A stretch of DNA of 64,000 bases from JAKVCB01 sp963578605 (lineage in GTDB: Bacteria; Planctomycetota; Planctomycetia; Pirellulales; Lacipirellulaceae). Below are positions 17,827-27,469 of this stretch, in pieces. The translations under genes were made by a program, and so were the position numbers. Position 1 is the first letter of the stretch, and each line of letters starts with the position of its first letter. The stretch spans positions 1 to 64,000 of the forward strand of contig CAUZEA010000022.1 of the NCBI GenBank assembly GCA_963578605.1, given 5' to 3'. Under the pieces are notes generated by a model. That model saw nothing but the letters and a program-made list of their open reading frames with translations, made no database searches and was not told the origin of the DNA.

Positions 17827-18798
17827 TCATCCTATTTGCGAGTTCCCCTGCTTGCCGTCGGACAATGGGCGATCGGTCTTCTTGGATACGGGTTGGGCAT
17901 CGTTGCGAGTACGATGGCGGCGGACAACATAACGGCGGATAATCGGCAACAAGCACAAAAACAAGGACATTCCACCGTAGAAAAGTGCTGCGTACAGGAC
18001 GCCCTCGCCAATTTCATCAAGGACCACTCCGACCGGCCAAATGGCCGCTTTCAAAAGAAGCGCCACGTTGCAGTTGCGCATCGTGATCTCAATGCCTATC
18101 GTGTAGGCATCATCTTCGTTGAAGCCGAGCAGAAAGGCCAGAATTTGCACCGGCCCGAGCAGGATGGCACCAAACAAAATCATCACAAAGGGAACCTTTA
18201 AACCGTGCTCAAAAACATCGATCTGTCCGCTAAACAAGGAGCCAACGACAAGAATCGAGAGGAACAACATGCACCCGCGGATGGACCATTTCGACACCGT
18301 GCGACGTGCATCACTCCAGAGGTGCCCGATCGTCATGCCAATTGTCAGTGGGATGAGCAAGCAAAATAATATTTCTTGCAGAATGCGGAACACGGGCATT
18401 TGAAAGTCGCCCGGTAAACCAGGAGGCTCCAGCAAACGGAGTAAAACGGGTGTAAGCACCAGACACGCCAAGGTCGAAGCAGTGGTTGCCGTTATCGAAA
18501 GCGGGACATTACCTCGTCCCAAATAAGTGTAAATATTCGACATCGCACCACTGGGCATGGCAGCAACCACCAATAATCCAAGTGTCATTCCAGGTGACAA
18601 ACCAAACCAACGGGCCAATCCCATCGCAAGAAACGGGCAGATGAGGTACTGAAATATGAACACGAAGGCGACGCCATGCGGGCGGCGCAAAATGTTCCGA
18701 AAATCCAGCACCGTAAGCGTGGCGCCCATTCCGATCATCGCGAAGATAAGTTGCGCGGCGGCAACCCAATATTCCCAGAAGTTCCAAGTGAGCATCAT
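17827..18798 (-). CDS. Bile acid:sodium symporter (BASS) family transporter
   Basis: The protein has about nine to ten hydrophobic segments in 323 residues, with the internal pseudo-repeat of the family. AAMPSGAMSNIYTYLGRGN and GIEITMRNCNVALLL are the crossover and core-helix motifs that bind Na+ and substrate in BASS proteins. Substrates in bacteria include organic anions such as pantoate or pyruvate, and none can be assigned here. The start is the first of two adjacent ATGs. The basic, Arg/Lys-rich C-terminal tail is longer than usual. Confidence 0.88.
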   Translation of the reverse strand: MMLTWNFWEYWVAAAQLIFAMIGMGATLTVLDFRNILRRPHGVAFVFIFQYLICPFLAMGLARWFGLSPGMTLGLLVVAAMPSGAMSNIYTYLGRGNVPLSITATTASTLACLVLTPVLLRLLEPPGLPGDFQMPVFRILQEILFCLLIPLTIGMTIGHLWSDARRTVSKWSIRGCMLFLSILVVGSLFSGQIDVFEHGLKVPFVMILFGAILLGPVQILAFLLGFNEDDAYTIGIEITMRNCNVALLLKAAIWPVGVVLDEIGEGVLYAALFYGGMSLFLCLLPIIRRYVVRRHRTRNDAQPVSKKTDRPLSDGKQGNSQIG

Positions 18799-18907
18799 GG
18801 TAGTAGGAGGGAGAAAGTTATTTGATTCGTATTTCCGATCACCGGCATCTAGGCAATAGAACCTGTAAACCGACCCGGTTTTCTACACAGGCATTGTCAG
18901 ATGATGT

Positions 18908-19909
18908 TCACTCTTCTGTTTTTCCGGTAATCCAATCAAGTGCAATTTTGATTCCGTCCTGAAAATCAACTTTTGGACAGTAACCCAATTCACGCTTTGC
19001 TTTGTCAATCGAATAGGCCAGGTTCAAGGTCATGAACTTCATCCGGGCATGGGTAATCAAAGGTGCCTGCTGTTTGCGAAGCAACCGTGCGATCCGCTCC
19101 ACGGGCCCGACTGCGGCCCTGGCAAACCACAGCGGCACGCGGCGAGGGAAAGGGAGGCCAAGATATTGAGCTACGGTTCCAATAAATTCGTTGCGATCGA
19201 CAAGCCGTTCATCACGGATGTTAAATGCCTCGCCTTCGATACCTGGTTTTTCGAGAGCCAACATGACTGCATCGGCAAAATTTCCGATATAGGTATTATC
19301 GCAGAGCATTTTCCCATCGCCGATCATCCGTACGCGCCCCGCGCGGAGCAGTTCGACCAGGCGTGGCACCACGTGCCGATCTGCTTCGCCATACATGAAG
19401 CCAGGGCGCATTTTTACCACCGGTAAACCATATTCGGCCGTGTGCTTGTCGAGCAGGATATCAGCCTCGGCCTTGGTCCGCGTGTAGCCATCAAAACCAT
19501 CCGGATTCGGTGGTGTGGTTTCATCAAGTCCATGGTGGTGCTTTGCCGGGTAAACCCCCAGGGAACTGATCTGAACCCATCGACGCAGCTTTCCTTCCCG
19601 ACGCACCGCCTGCAGGAGTCGATCCAAGCCATACACGTTGGCGGCCCGGTAATTCTCCGGCGGGCCCCAATCCCCTATGTGGGCAGCGGTGTGCACGATA
19701 ACCTCCTGATCGGCTACGGCCGCAGGGAAGGAATCGGCTTCCAGCAGGTCCCATTCAACGATCTCGACTCCCAGCTGGGAGAGTTCGCCACGATCATCCT
19801 CAGCCCGAATCAATGCGCGAACCTGGTAACCGGCCTGGACAGCCCGTCGGGTGACATGGGTTCCAACCATACCGTTGGCACCGGTGATAGCTAATCGCAT
19901 GGCTGGCAT
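18908..19909 (-). CDS. Extended short-chain dehydrogenase (NAD-dependent epimerase/3-beta-HSD-like)
   Basis: The protein starts MPAMRLAITGANGMVG, with the GxxGxxG NAD(P)-binding loop, and carries YTRTK, the YxxxK catalytic pair, at mid-length. The C-terminal half (ending KRELGYCPKVDFQDGI) matches the extended SDR pattern seen in sterol dehydrogenase-like and nucleotide-sugar epimerase proteins. At 333 residues it is typical. The ATG at 19909 has a GGAG nine bases upstream, favouring it over the TTG at 19915 and ATG at 19900. It is divergent from the JmjC-like gene. The substrate is unknown. Confidence 0.88.
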   Translation of the reverse strand: MPAMRLAITGANGMVGTHVTRRAVQAGYQVRALIRAEDDRGELSQLGVEIVEWDLLEADSFPAAVADQEVIVHTAAHIGDWGPPENYRAANVYGLDRLLQAVRREGKLRRWVQISSLGVYPAKHHHGLDETTPPNPDGFDGYTRTKAEADILLDKHTAEYGLPVVKMRPGFMYGEADRHVVPRLVELLRAGRVRMIGDGKMLCDNTYIGNFADAVMLALEKPGIEGEAFNIRDERLVDRNEFIGTVAQYLGLPFPRRVPLWFARAAVGPVERIARLLRKQQAPLITHARMKFMTLNLAYSIDKAKRELGYCPKVDFQDGIKIALDWITGKTEE

Positions 19910-20167
19910 ATACAATAACTCCGTATATCACTCTTATGTACTTCAATCGATTCAATCGTTAAAGTCCGATAAAGCTAATGATCTCAAGGATGATTTCCAG
20001 ATAGAAGATAAACCTCTCGGCAACCCCAACCAGCCGATTTGGTCGTGGGCGATGGAACAGCCGATGGCCGCAAAACGCAGGATATCCTTTTTTTGCACTT
20101 TGAAGCCATACGCATTACACCCTTCTGGTTCCGACCTTTGTTCCCATCACAACCAGCCAGGTCCGCC

Positions 20168-21076
20168 ATGATAACAACCCTCGATATTCAACACGATGCC
20201 CAGCGATTCCTCGAAGACTTCTACCCTCGCGAGGAGCCGGTGGTGTTTCGGAATGCAACCCGTACCCCAGGTTCGGCGGCCGATATTTGCAGCCTCTTGA
20301 ATGAGCGGATTGCTGCAGACGACCGCAAGACCGAGCGAATCATGTGGTACGATGTCCGCGAACAACTCTTGGACGAGATCTGTGGCACACCCGAGTTGAT
20401 TTCGACGGTCATGAATCCAGCAGACGCATTTCTACGGGAGAACTGCGTGCGTATTTGGTTTAATCCGCAGGGTCACATTTCCCCGTGGCACTACGACGGC
20501 CACTCGCTCCACGTGTTCAATTTGCAGCTCAAGGGACGCAAGCATTGGTCCATCGTATCACCCGAAACACCACTCAGCTGCATGCCGTTCAACAACACCT
20601 GCCTGCTGAATCGCTACTCAATGCATAATCGCCGCCATTACGACTTTACGCTTGAAGAAGGCGACATGATCTTCTTGCCCCGGTATTGGTATCACCTGGT
20701 GAAATCGGAACATGCCATGAACGTGAACGTAAACTGGGTGCTAATGTCGAAGCACAAGCCGGTCGATTCGAAGATTGCCCGACGCGAAGCCGAATTGATG
20801 TGGATCAAGGAAACTTTTTATTCCGTGATGCCTCCCAAGAGTCGTTGGCTGGTTGACAACTATGCCGGTGGTGGCCCGGAGGCAGTGCGAACTTTGACCG
20901 AGGGTGTTTCCGCAGCTGCAGGATTTGGCCGCTTGGCCAAAGAGGTGGCCATGTTGCCGGTATTCGCGCTTTTGCTGCCCGTTCAACTCCGCAAAGTGAT
21001 TACCCTGCGGAGAAGTAAACGTGTGATGCGGAAGATGATCGCTGCGGAAGATCAGAAACGATCTGAGGCGGCTTGA
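20168..21076 (+). CDS. Cupin-like JmjC-type Fe(II)/2-oxoglutarate dioxygenase
   Basis: From the ATG at 20168 the protein has 302 residues. The iron-binding facial triad of a cupin_8/JmjC-like fold is visible as His108-x-Asp110 (WHYDGH) and His176 (RYWYH), separated by the expected distance, with EGDMIFLPRYW forming the typical strand before the distal His. Family members hydroxylate proteins, small molecules or ribosomal components. The C-terminal 110 residues are an extra helical, basic region with no known motif. The upstream open frame to 20039 is not supported by a start signal. Confidence 0.85.
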   Translation: MITTLDIQHDAQRFLEDFYPREEPVVFRNATRTPGSAADICSLLNERIAADDRKTERIMWYDVREQLLDEICGTPELISTVMNPADAFLRENCVRIWFNPQGHISPWHYDGHSLHVFNLQLKGRKHWSIVSPETPLSCMPFNNTCLLNRYSMHNRRHYDFTLEEGDMIFLPRYWYHLVKSEHAMNVNVNWVLMSKHKPVDSKIARREAELMWIKETFYSVMPPKSRWLVDNYAGGGPEAVRTLTEGVSAAAGFGRLAKEVAMLPVFALLLPVQLRKVITLRRSKRVMRKMIAAEDQKRSEAA

Positions 21077-21313
21077 ACGCAAAATAGCGAGGGTTCTGCC
21101 GGTCGTTGTCGACATTCTCCCACTGGTGTTACCGATAAAAACCGTACGATCGGCACGTTCGTTACCGTTCGCACGATCTGGGTGAATCACAAGTGTAGGT
21201 TTCCATCTGGGCCGGTCTGGCGTGGTGTCGCTCCAGCCATGGGGAGGATAACGTCGATAGTAAAAGCGGGTACTCGTACCTTGAAGATCCCGTGCAAACA
21301 AAGGAACCGAGCT

Positions 21314-21544
21314 ATGTGGCGATCATTTTTTCTGGGATTTGGAGCCTATGTCACACTGCTTGGCGTGGAAGCTCTCGCCGTGGACAAGGCCGTGTTGAAA
21401 CCGGAAATGGTGGGTGAGGACAAGTTCATCAAGAGCCAGGAGGTTGTTCCACCCGATTGGGCCCCCTGGACTTTAATGGGGGCCGGTGCGGTGACGGTGC
21501 TGTATTCGTTTACGATTCCCCAACGGGTCACCAAAAAGAACTAG
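21314..21544 (+). CDS. Small two-helix membrane protein of unknown function
   Basis: The 76-residue protein starts at ATG 21314, preceded by AAGGA at 21300-21304. It has an N-terminal hydrophobic segment that could be a signal peptide (cut after LAVDKA is possible), a polar middle (KSQEVVPPDW), and a second hydrophobic segment (WTLMGAGAVTVLYSF) before a basic tail. No family is recognised. It is downstream of the JmjC-like gene by 237 bases and upstream of ilvB, without obvious functional link. Confidence 0.6.
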   Translation: MWRSFFLGFGAYVTLLGVEALAVDKAVLKPEMVGEDKFIKSQEVVPPDWAPWTLMGAGAVTVLYSFTIPQRVTKKN

Positions 21545-21632
21545 CGCATCGGGCCTCTCGTGCAAACAGGAAAATGTTGCTGATCTGGTCCGTTTGTAAG
21601 GACCCGAGGAGCAGCCGGTCAGCAAAAAACAC

Positions 21633-21661
21633 TTGTTTTATCGCCTCAAACCGTCTATCAT
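21633..21661 (+). promoter_or_regulatory. Candidate sigma-70-type promoter of the acetolactate synthase gene
   Basis: TTGTTT (21633-21638) and TATCAT (21656-21661) are separated by 17 bases. The -10 matches the consensus at five of six positions; the -35 at three. It lies about 110 bases before the GTG of ilvB and is the best-spaced pair in that gap. Confidence 0.35.
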
Positions 21662-21769
21662 AGATCGGGTTTCGAGGAGACTCGTCTCGGCAAACCACCT
21701 CCGATTCGGCGTGTCCCTATTTCTTACGATCGATCACTTTCCGTTCCCTCAAGTCACCGAGCGAGTACC

Positions 21770-23542
21770 GTGGCGACTGTTACGCAAGCGAAGAAGAAAA
21801 CTTCCGAATTGACCAGTGGTGCTGACATCCTGGTCGAATCACTGATCCGCCATGGAGTCGATACCATTTTTGCTTATCCAGGCGGCGCGAGTATGCCGTT
21901 ACACCAGGCATTGACCCGCTTTTCCGACCAACTGCGGACGATCCTTCCGCGTCACGAACAAGGGGGTGGCTTTGCAGCCCAAGGTATTGCTCGAGCGACT
22001 GGCAACGTGGGTGTTTGCATGGCCACCAGCGGACCTGGTGCCACGAACCTTGTGACCACGATCGCCGATGCAAAACTCGACAGCGTTCCCATGATTGCCA
22101 TCACCGGGCAGGTCCCAACGGCGTGGATCGGTAATGACGCCTTTCAGGAAACCCCGATCGTCGAGGTGTGTCGTGGGATCACCAAACATCACTACCTCGT
22201 CACCGATGTGAATGACGTGGCGCGGGTCGTGAAGGAGGCGTTTTTGATCGCGTCGACAGGGCGGCCAGGTCCAGTGCTGATCGACCTACCCAAGGATGTC
22301 CAGCAAGCCACAACGATTCCTGATTTCGATACGCCAGTAAATTTGCCAGGGTTCTCCCTGGAGAATCCCCGCGCCAAGTCAGAACAAATTAATCAGATGG
22401 CAGCCGCCATTAAGTTGGCAAAACGTCCGGTCATTTACGCTGGTGGTGGTATCATCAGTGGCGAAGCAAGCAACGAATTGCGTGAATTGGTGTCCAAGAC
22501 CGGCATTCCAACAACAATGACAGTTATGGGTCTTGGCGCCTTCCCGGCTGCAGAACCGCTTTCCCTCGATATGCTCGGTATGCACGGGGCGGTGTACGCC
22601 AATTATGCGGTCGACCAGGCCGACTTGTTGATCGCCTTAGGGGTGCGTTTTGACGACCGTGTAACCGGCAAAGTCGAAGAGTTTTGCAAGCACGGAAAAA
22701 TCATCCACATCGACATCGACGCGTCTGAGCTGAACAAAAACAAGCCAGCCCAAATTTCCATCTGCAGCGATGTCCAGTACGCACTAGCCGAACTGAACAA
22801 GGTGGTTGAGCCACCCGAGGATATTTCCGATTGGGTGGCGAAATGCCAGGCGTGGAAAAAATCGAATCCGTTCAAATACAACGAGGATTTCAATGGGATC
22901 CTCCAGCAACACGCAATCGAAGCGTTGTGGGGAGTTTGCCACGACCGCGACCCAATTGTAACGGTGGGAGTTGGCCAACACCAAATGTGGGGAGCCCAAT
23001 TCTACAAGTTCGATCAGCCACGCCGTTGGCTCTCCAGCAGTGGTCTGGGAACGATGGGCTTTGGCCTGCCCGCCGCAATGGGAGCCCAGTCACAGTTTCC
23101 TGGTCGGCTGATTATCGATATTGATGGGGATGGCAGCTTCCAGATGAATATCCAGGAGTTAGCGACTTGTTTCTGCGAAAAACTCCCCGTGAAAGTGCTG
23201 CTGCTCAACAACCAGCATCTGGGCATGGTCGTGCAATGGGAAGATCGATTCATGCAAGGTAACCGAGCCCACACCTACCTGGGGCCAATCCACCACCCGG
23301 AAGCCGTCGGTCAGGGCACTGGCCCGACGCTGACAGAGCGGTACCCCGATTTTGTCCAAATCGCCAAAGGCTATGGTTGTGGCGCTTCTTCAATCGGCCA
23401 GAAGGCCGATCTCCTGCCGGGACTGGAGGAAATGATCAACTACGATGGACCCTACGTGTTGGATATCGACGTCCCCTATCAAGAACACGTGCTGCCGATG
23501 ATCCCAACCGGACGTACCGTCAAAGATATGATCACTGAATAA
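21770..23542 (+). CDS. ilvB: Acetolactate synthase, large (catalytic) subunit
   Basis: The 590-residue protein matches the three-domain thiamine diphosphate enzyme. The N-terminal PYR domain contains AYPGGASMPLHQAL and RHEQGGGFAAQG, with the catalytic Glu. A central FAD-binding domain follows. The C-terminal PP domain holds GDGSFQMNIQEL and NNQHLGMV, the Mg-TPP motif. It condenses two pyruvates to acetolactate, or pyruvate with 2-oxobutyrate, the first common step of branched-chain amino acid synthesis. The GTG start at 21770 gives the normal N-terminal length. No regulatory subunit gene (ilvN) or ilvC is adjacent, so the pathway is dispersed. Confidence 0.95.
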   Translation: MATVTQAKKKTSELTSGADILVESLIRHGVDTIFAYPGGASMPLHQALTRFSDQLRTILPRHEQGGGFAAQGIARATGNVGVCMATSGPGATNLVTTIADAKLDSVPMIAITGQVPTAWIGNDAFQETPIVEVCRGITKHHYLVTDVNDVARVVKEAFLIASTGRPGPVLIDLPKDVQQATTIPDFDTPVNLPGFSLENPRAKSEQINQMAAAIKLAKRPVIYAGGGIISGEASNELRELVSKTGIPTTMTVMGLGAFPAAEPLSLDMLGMHGAVYANYAVDQADLLIALGVRFDDRVTGKVEEFCKHGKIIHIDIDASELNKNKPAQISICSDVQYALAELNKVVEPPEDISDWVAKCQAWKKSNPFKYNEDFNGILQQHAIEALWGVCHDRDPIVTVGVGQHQMWGAQFYKFDQPRRWLSSSGLGTMGFGLPAAMGAQSQFPGRLIIDIDGDGSFQMNIQELATCFCEKLPVKVLLLNNQHLGMVVQWEDRFMQGNRAHTYLGPIHHPEAVGQGTGPTLTERYPDFVQIAKGYGCGASSIGQKADLLPGLEEMINYDGPYVLDIDVPYQEHVLPMIPTGRTVKDMITE

Positions 23543-23868
23543 TCACGGTTCCTTATCGTAGCCCACCTGATTGCATACGATCGGCAGCGGCCAGCTCTTG
23601 GTACAGCGGTCGATCATCCCGCCGCCCTGGTATCAGCTAACAGCGGGACGGCTTGTACTTAACTTTCGGTCTCGGCAAACTCCCGGCAGCACATTATCGT
23701 ACAGTTCGACACTTGGGGTCTGCAATCGATTACTTGGGGTCTGCGATCGATTCGGGTCTGCGAGCGACAAGTGATCAATCTGGATTGCGGCTTGAGCACG
23801 CAGGTCAATCGTTCTGCTGACAAACAAAACCGTGGCCCTCAATCGAAATCCAAAGATCGGTGGGTACC
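23543..23868. other. Intergenic region with a short tandem repeat
   Basis: No gene was recognised in this 326-base gap between ilvB and the coiled-coil membrane protein. It contains two 21-base tandem copies at 23711-23752 and a partial third. GGTGGG just before 23869 is the next gene's ribosome binding site. Confidence 0.6.
23711..23752. repeat. Two 21-bp tandem copies plus a partial third
   Basis: The unit starts ACTTGGGGTCTGC and ends ATCGATT. The two full copies differ at one base, and a third partial copy (GGGTCTGCGAGCG) follows. It lies about 120 bases upstream of a membrane protein gene. No regulatory role is evident. Confidence 0.85.
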
Positions 23869-24678
23869 ATGTCTGACGATTTACACCAAAATCCTTACCA
23901 AAGCTTTGGTCGGCCAGACCCTGCCCCTGGAGTGTCAGACCTGCCTGACCACAAGCGATCGCCGGTCCCCCGTGTGATTGGCATGCTGAACATCCTTTTC
24001 GGACTTGCCCTGGGGTTGTGCGGATTGTGTCAGGGGATTTCATTCTCTGGCCAAGCGGCCGCCGCACCGCAAGTGCGGCAAATATTCCAGCAACAGCAGG
24101 ATGAACTCCAACGACAAGTCGATGAACTCAAGGCACAACGTGATCAGGAAGCCAATGATCAAACAGTGCAAAAAATGGGTGACAAAATCGATGACCTCAC
24201 CGAAAAAATGGGTGTTCTGGAAATCATGCCCGACCCGATGACAATCTGGGGCCTCGACAAGCCACATGTGATTGGCTTCTTCGCAATCGAATGTGTTCTC
24301 GCTTTGCTTTTGAACCTCTTCATGTTCATTTCAGGAGTGGGTCTGTTGAGCTTTAAGGAATGGGCTCGCAAAATAGCACTCTGGGTGGCCACCCTGAAAT
24401 TAGCCAATATTGTCATCGTTGCCGTTTTTATGCTGACCATCATTGCCCCCGCCATGTTGGAAAGTATGCAGGAATTCATGCTTCAGGTCGTTCAGGAGCA
24501 AGAAGCGGCAGAACCTGTTCCGATCGCCGAAATACGGAAAGACTTGCTGGTCGGAATTTCGATCATGTTTTCCCTCTTTGCGGCGGCGTCCGCCATTTAT
24601 CCAGTCATCTGCCTCTGGCAACTCAACCGTTCTTTGGTGAAAAAGTCCTGCCAAACAAAAGTGATAGCAGCCGCATAA
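23869..24678 (+). CDS. Membrane protein with a periplasmic or cytoplasmic coiled coil
   Basis: The 269-residue protein begins at ATG 23869 with a good GGTGGG five bases away. It has a polar, Pro-rich N-terminus and a first hydrophobic helix (VIGMLNILFGLALGLCGLC), then a predicted coiled coil (about residues 70-120, Gln- and Lys/Glu-rich) and three more membrane helices. No family is recognised. The topology, four helices with a coiled coil after the first, is reminiscent of many planctomycete hypothetical membrane proteins. Confidence 0.65.
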   Translation: MSDDLHQNPYQSFGRPDPAPGVSDLPDHKRSPVPRVIGMLNILFGLALGLCGLCQGISFSGQAAAAPQVRQIFQQQQDELQRQVDELKAQRDQEANDQTVQKMGDKIDDLTEKMGVLEIMPDPMTIWGLDKPHVIGFFAIECVLALLLNLFMFISGVGLLSFKEWARKIALWVATLKLANIVIVAVFMLTIIAPAMLESMQEFMLQVVQEQEAAEPVPIAEIRKDLLVGISIMFSLFAAASAIYPVICLWQLNRSLVKKSCQTKVIAAA

Positions 24679-24849
24679 AGCCGAAAACCAGTTATCGATA
24701 TTTCTTATCCAAGTTATTCATTCTTTTCAAACTTCTCAGCTTCAACTTCCGATGTTAAGTGATAGGACATGGATAGTCTAACAAGAATGGAGTGTTTGCA
24801 CAGGATGTTGCTGGCGCGACCGGCGGCCCAATCAGAAGGATGACCCAGG

Positions 24850-25680
24850 GTGACTCTTATAACCCGCATTTTTACCGAACCTGATGCTGCCCAGCAGGAG
24901 AATACGGTCCCGCGCCGTAGCCGCAAGTCAGCTCGGGGGCTCTCCGACCGCAGATCCGATCCACTGCGGACGGCCGATCGTGCAATTCAACGTCGTCGCA
25001 ATCAACTTCCAGCGTTTGCACCATTACTGGAGGAGCTTGAAATCACCGGGTGGAGTTCTCATCGTGACGAACTGGCGGGAAATTTTCACGATTGGCTCCC
25101 GTTGGCAGATGGTGGTGTGTTGGTTGCCCTTGGTAAGGCTGTGGAATCTGCGGCTGGCGACCCTATCGATGCCGCTTTGGTCGCTCAATCCATTTGGGCC
25201 GCAATTCGCTCGCATGCTCTGCACACCGGTGATGCAGGGACGATTGTCTCTTTGGTTTCCAAAACCTGGGGTTCTGGTTCTATAGGAGGTGCTGCGGCCT
25301 CGGTAGCGATTGGTATTGTGGACCCCATTGGGGGCCGAATTCACGTGGCCGTGGCTGGGCACTGTCTGGCAATCCGCGTACGGGCTGCAACCTGTGAAAC
25401 GTTACGCACCAATGGGTTTCCCGTGGGCGCGCAGCCAGCAACCCACTATCGACACCAACAGTTTCAACTCCGGCCACGGGAACGTTTCGTGCTCTTCACC
25501 GCGATGAATGCGAGTGCTGCCGTGGCAATCGAGAATTCAATTGGGCGACATTTTGCCAACGTTTCGGCCGAATCCCATCGCAAGATGACGGCCACAGAGA
25601 CTCTAAAACATTTGCGCGGCGTGGTTGAAAATCTGGACGCTGATGTTTCAACAAGCGGTTTGGTCGTACGTCGCCGGTAA
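24850..25680 (+). CDS. SpoIIE/PP2C-like protein with lost metal-binding residues
   Basis: The start GTG at 24850 has AAGGA at 24836-24840. After a basic, unstructured N-terminus (1-55), residues about 65-276 follow the PPM/SpoIIE phosphatase fold: AGNFHDW (76-82) sits where active enzymes have GGDYYDW, LGKAVES (94-100) where they have GDVSGHG, VAGH (168-171) is retained, and LFTAMN (215-220) replaces LFTDGV. Thus three of the four metal-binding Asp positions are changed and only the Asp of HDW remains. It is likely catalytically dead, perhaps a protein-binding pseudophosphatase. It is convergent with obg. Confidence 0.65.
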   Translation: MTLITRIFTEPDAAQQENTVPRRSRKSARGLSDRRSDPLRTADRAIQRRRNQLPAFAPLLEELEITGWSSHRDELAGNFHDWLPLADGGVLVALGKAVESAAGDPIDAALVAQSIWAAIRSHALHTGDAGTIVSLVSKTWGSGSIGGAAASVAIGIVDPIGGRIHVAVAGHCLAIRVRAATCETLRTNGFPVGAQPATHYRHQQFQLRPRERFVLFTAMNASAAVAIENSIGRHFANVSAESHRKMTATETLKHLRGVVENLDADVSTSGLVVRRR

Positions 25681-25878
25681 CTGCCTGGGCGGATTTCTCA
25701 CGATCGCGACCTGTTGGGAATATCCAACGACTATTGGATTCTACGATAGCGGTTTTGGAGTCAGTGGCACGGCGGCAATACGCTTTATCGGTCCGCTCGC
25801 TCACACCCTCGAGTTAAGGGTGAAGGGTGGTGAAAATGGGATCTTCTGACTTGCTTCGGGTCGACCACCGGAAATGCG

Positions 25879-26871
25879 CTAGTTGACCGGTTGAAGCAAG
25901 AGAGTGGCCTTTTGAAGAAGCCGATCCAGACCCTGACCCGTCACTGCGGAGAATAAGATGACGTCGCGATCGATTGCCGCTGCTAAATGGTCGCGAACCA
26001 ATTTGGCATCGGGTAACTCGGCTTTGCTGACTGCAACCAGTTCAGCACATTCTGCCAGACCATGACCGTATTCATCCAATTCAGTCCGGATCGCTCTGTA
26101 GTTGTCCAACGGATCGCTCCCATCAGTCGGGGATGGTTCTACAAGGTGGATCAGTGCCCGTGTCCGTTCGATGTGTCTGAGGAACTCATGACCGAGTCCC
26201 GCTCCGAGATGGGCCCCCTCGATCAAGCCAGGTATATCGGCGATTACGAGGGATTGATCGATATCTATCTGCGCAATGCCGAGATGTGGCTTCTTGGTGG
26301 TAAATGGATAGTCGGCGATTGCAGGTCGGGCCCGCGAAACGCGGCTGAGCAAAGTGCTTTTTCCTGCATTGGGTTTTCCCACCAGCCCGACGTCGGCAAT
26401 GATCTTGAGTTCGAGTTGGATGAATCGCAACTCGCCGTCTCCGCCACGGGTGAATTGCCGCGGGGCTTGGTTGGTTGACGATTTGAAGCGGGCATTTCCT
26501 TTGCCGCCGCGGCCACCGCGAGCGACCGCCACTTGATCCCCAACGTCGGCGAGGTCCTTGAGCACCAGGCCATGTTTGTGGTCCCGGACAATGGTTCCGG
26601 GTGGCACGCGAATCACGACGTCCTTGGCGTTGGCGCCATGGCGATTTGAGCCGCCGCCGGGCGTGCCACTTGTTGCCTGCCAATGTTTGCGATGCGCCAT
26701 CGCCGACAAGCTATCGGTTCCCGCTTCAGCAAGGACCAATACGCTCCCACCGTTTCCGCCGTCACCGCCGTCGGGGCCACCCCGCGGAATGAACTTTTCG
26801 CGACGAAAACTGGCGCACCCATCGCCGCCGCGACCCCCTTTGACTTCAATCGTGACTTGATCGACGAACAT
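25879..26871 (-). CDS. obg: Obg/CgtA ribosome-associated GTPase
   Basis: The protein starts MFVDQVTIEVKGGRGGDG, the glycine-rich Obg fold, followed by the GTPase domain with GKPNAGKST (P-loop), DIPGLIEGAH (G3) and a SKAELPD G4-like segment where NKxD is replaced by SKAE. It lacks the variable C-terminal OCT domain. At 330 residues it is a standard minimal Obg. It functions in 50S subunit maturation and stress signalling. It is downstream of rpmA on the same strand (138-base gap), the classical rpmA-obg arrangement, but without rplU. Confidence 0.95.
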   Translation of the reverse strand: MFVDQVTIEVKGGRGGDGCASFRREKFIPRGGPDGGDGGNGGSVLVLAEAGTDSLSAMAHRKHWQATSGTPGGGSNRHGANAKDVVIRVPPGTIVRDHKHGLVLKDLADVGDQVAVARGGRGGKGNARFKSSTNQAPRQFTRGGDGELRFIQLELKIIADVGLVGKPNAGKSTLLSRVSRARPAIADYPFTTKKPHLGIAQIDIDQSLVIADIPGLIEGAHLGAGLGHEFLRHIERTRALIHLVEPSPTDGSDPLDNYRAIRTELDEYGHGLAECAELVAVSKAELPDAKLVRDHLAAAIDRDVILFSAVTGQGLDRLLQKATLLLQPVN

Positions 26872-27009
26872 GGGGGTCGTTAACCGCGGGTGGGGCGTTT
26901 AAACACACAAGCCCCAAAAGAAAAAAGGGTTACCTGTTGGCGAGCATCCCTGGGACTTGATTGCGTCGAACAGTTTCCCCCGACGGATACTCTCCGACGG
27001 TTGGCATTT

Positions 27010-27261
27010 TTACGTCCCGGTCGGCACGATGTTGATCCGGCGACCTTTCCGGTCAAACTGCACCTCACCGGCGACCATCGCATAAAGTGTGTAATCTTTA
27101 CCTTGACCGACGCCTTTGCCGGGATGGTATTTATTTCCAACCTGGCGAACCAGGATATTTCCAGCGATCACCGATTCACCACCGAACCGTTTTACGCCAC
27201 GACGCTGGGCGTTTGAATCCCGCCCATTGCGGCTGGAACCTTGCCCTTTTTTGTGTGCCAT
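27010..27261 (-). CDS. rpmA: Ribosomal protein bL27
   Basis: The start ATG at 27261 gives MAHKKGQGSSRNGRDSNAQR, the canonical L27 N-terminus that reaches the peptidyl transferase centre, with GGGGAA upstream. GESVIAGNILVRQVGNKYHPG is split in the family-characteristic core. The 83-residue length is normal. No N-terminal cleaved extension of the Firmicute type is present. The neighbour downstream is obg; the usual upstream partner rplU is absent in this window. Confidence 0.96.
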   Translation of the reverse strand: MAHKKGQGSSRNGRDSNAQRRGVKRFGGESVIAGNILVRQVGNKYHPGKGVGQGKDYTLYAMVAGEVQFDRKGRRINIVPTGT

Positions 27262-27469
27262 CGATTTTCCCCGAAAAATTGAGGCTCCCCACGAGCGAAG
27301 CCGCAAATGATTCAATTTGCTACGGTCGGCAATCCCCGGATCGCGAATATGGCCGAAAATCTGACCTGTAGAAGATCGCTATGTTACCATCGATGGGGCT
27401 TGCGCCGCACCCAGCAAGACCAACTCCGCCAGCAGGATGACTCTGCCTAGCTTCTACAAACTTTTAAGT

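Noticed and set aside
26891..26914. GGGGC/GCCCC inverted repeat between rpmA and obg considered as a terminator
   Set aside because: The short stem has a long loop, and the T-run on the minus strand precedes the stem instead of following it.
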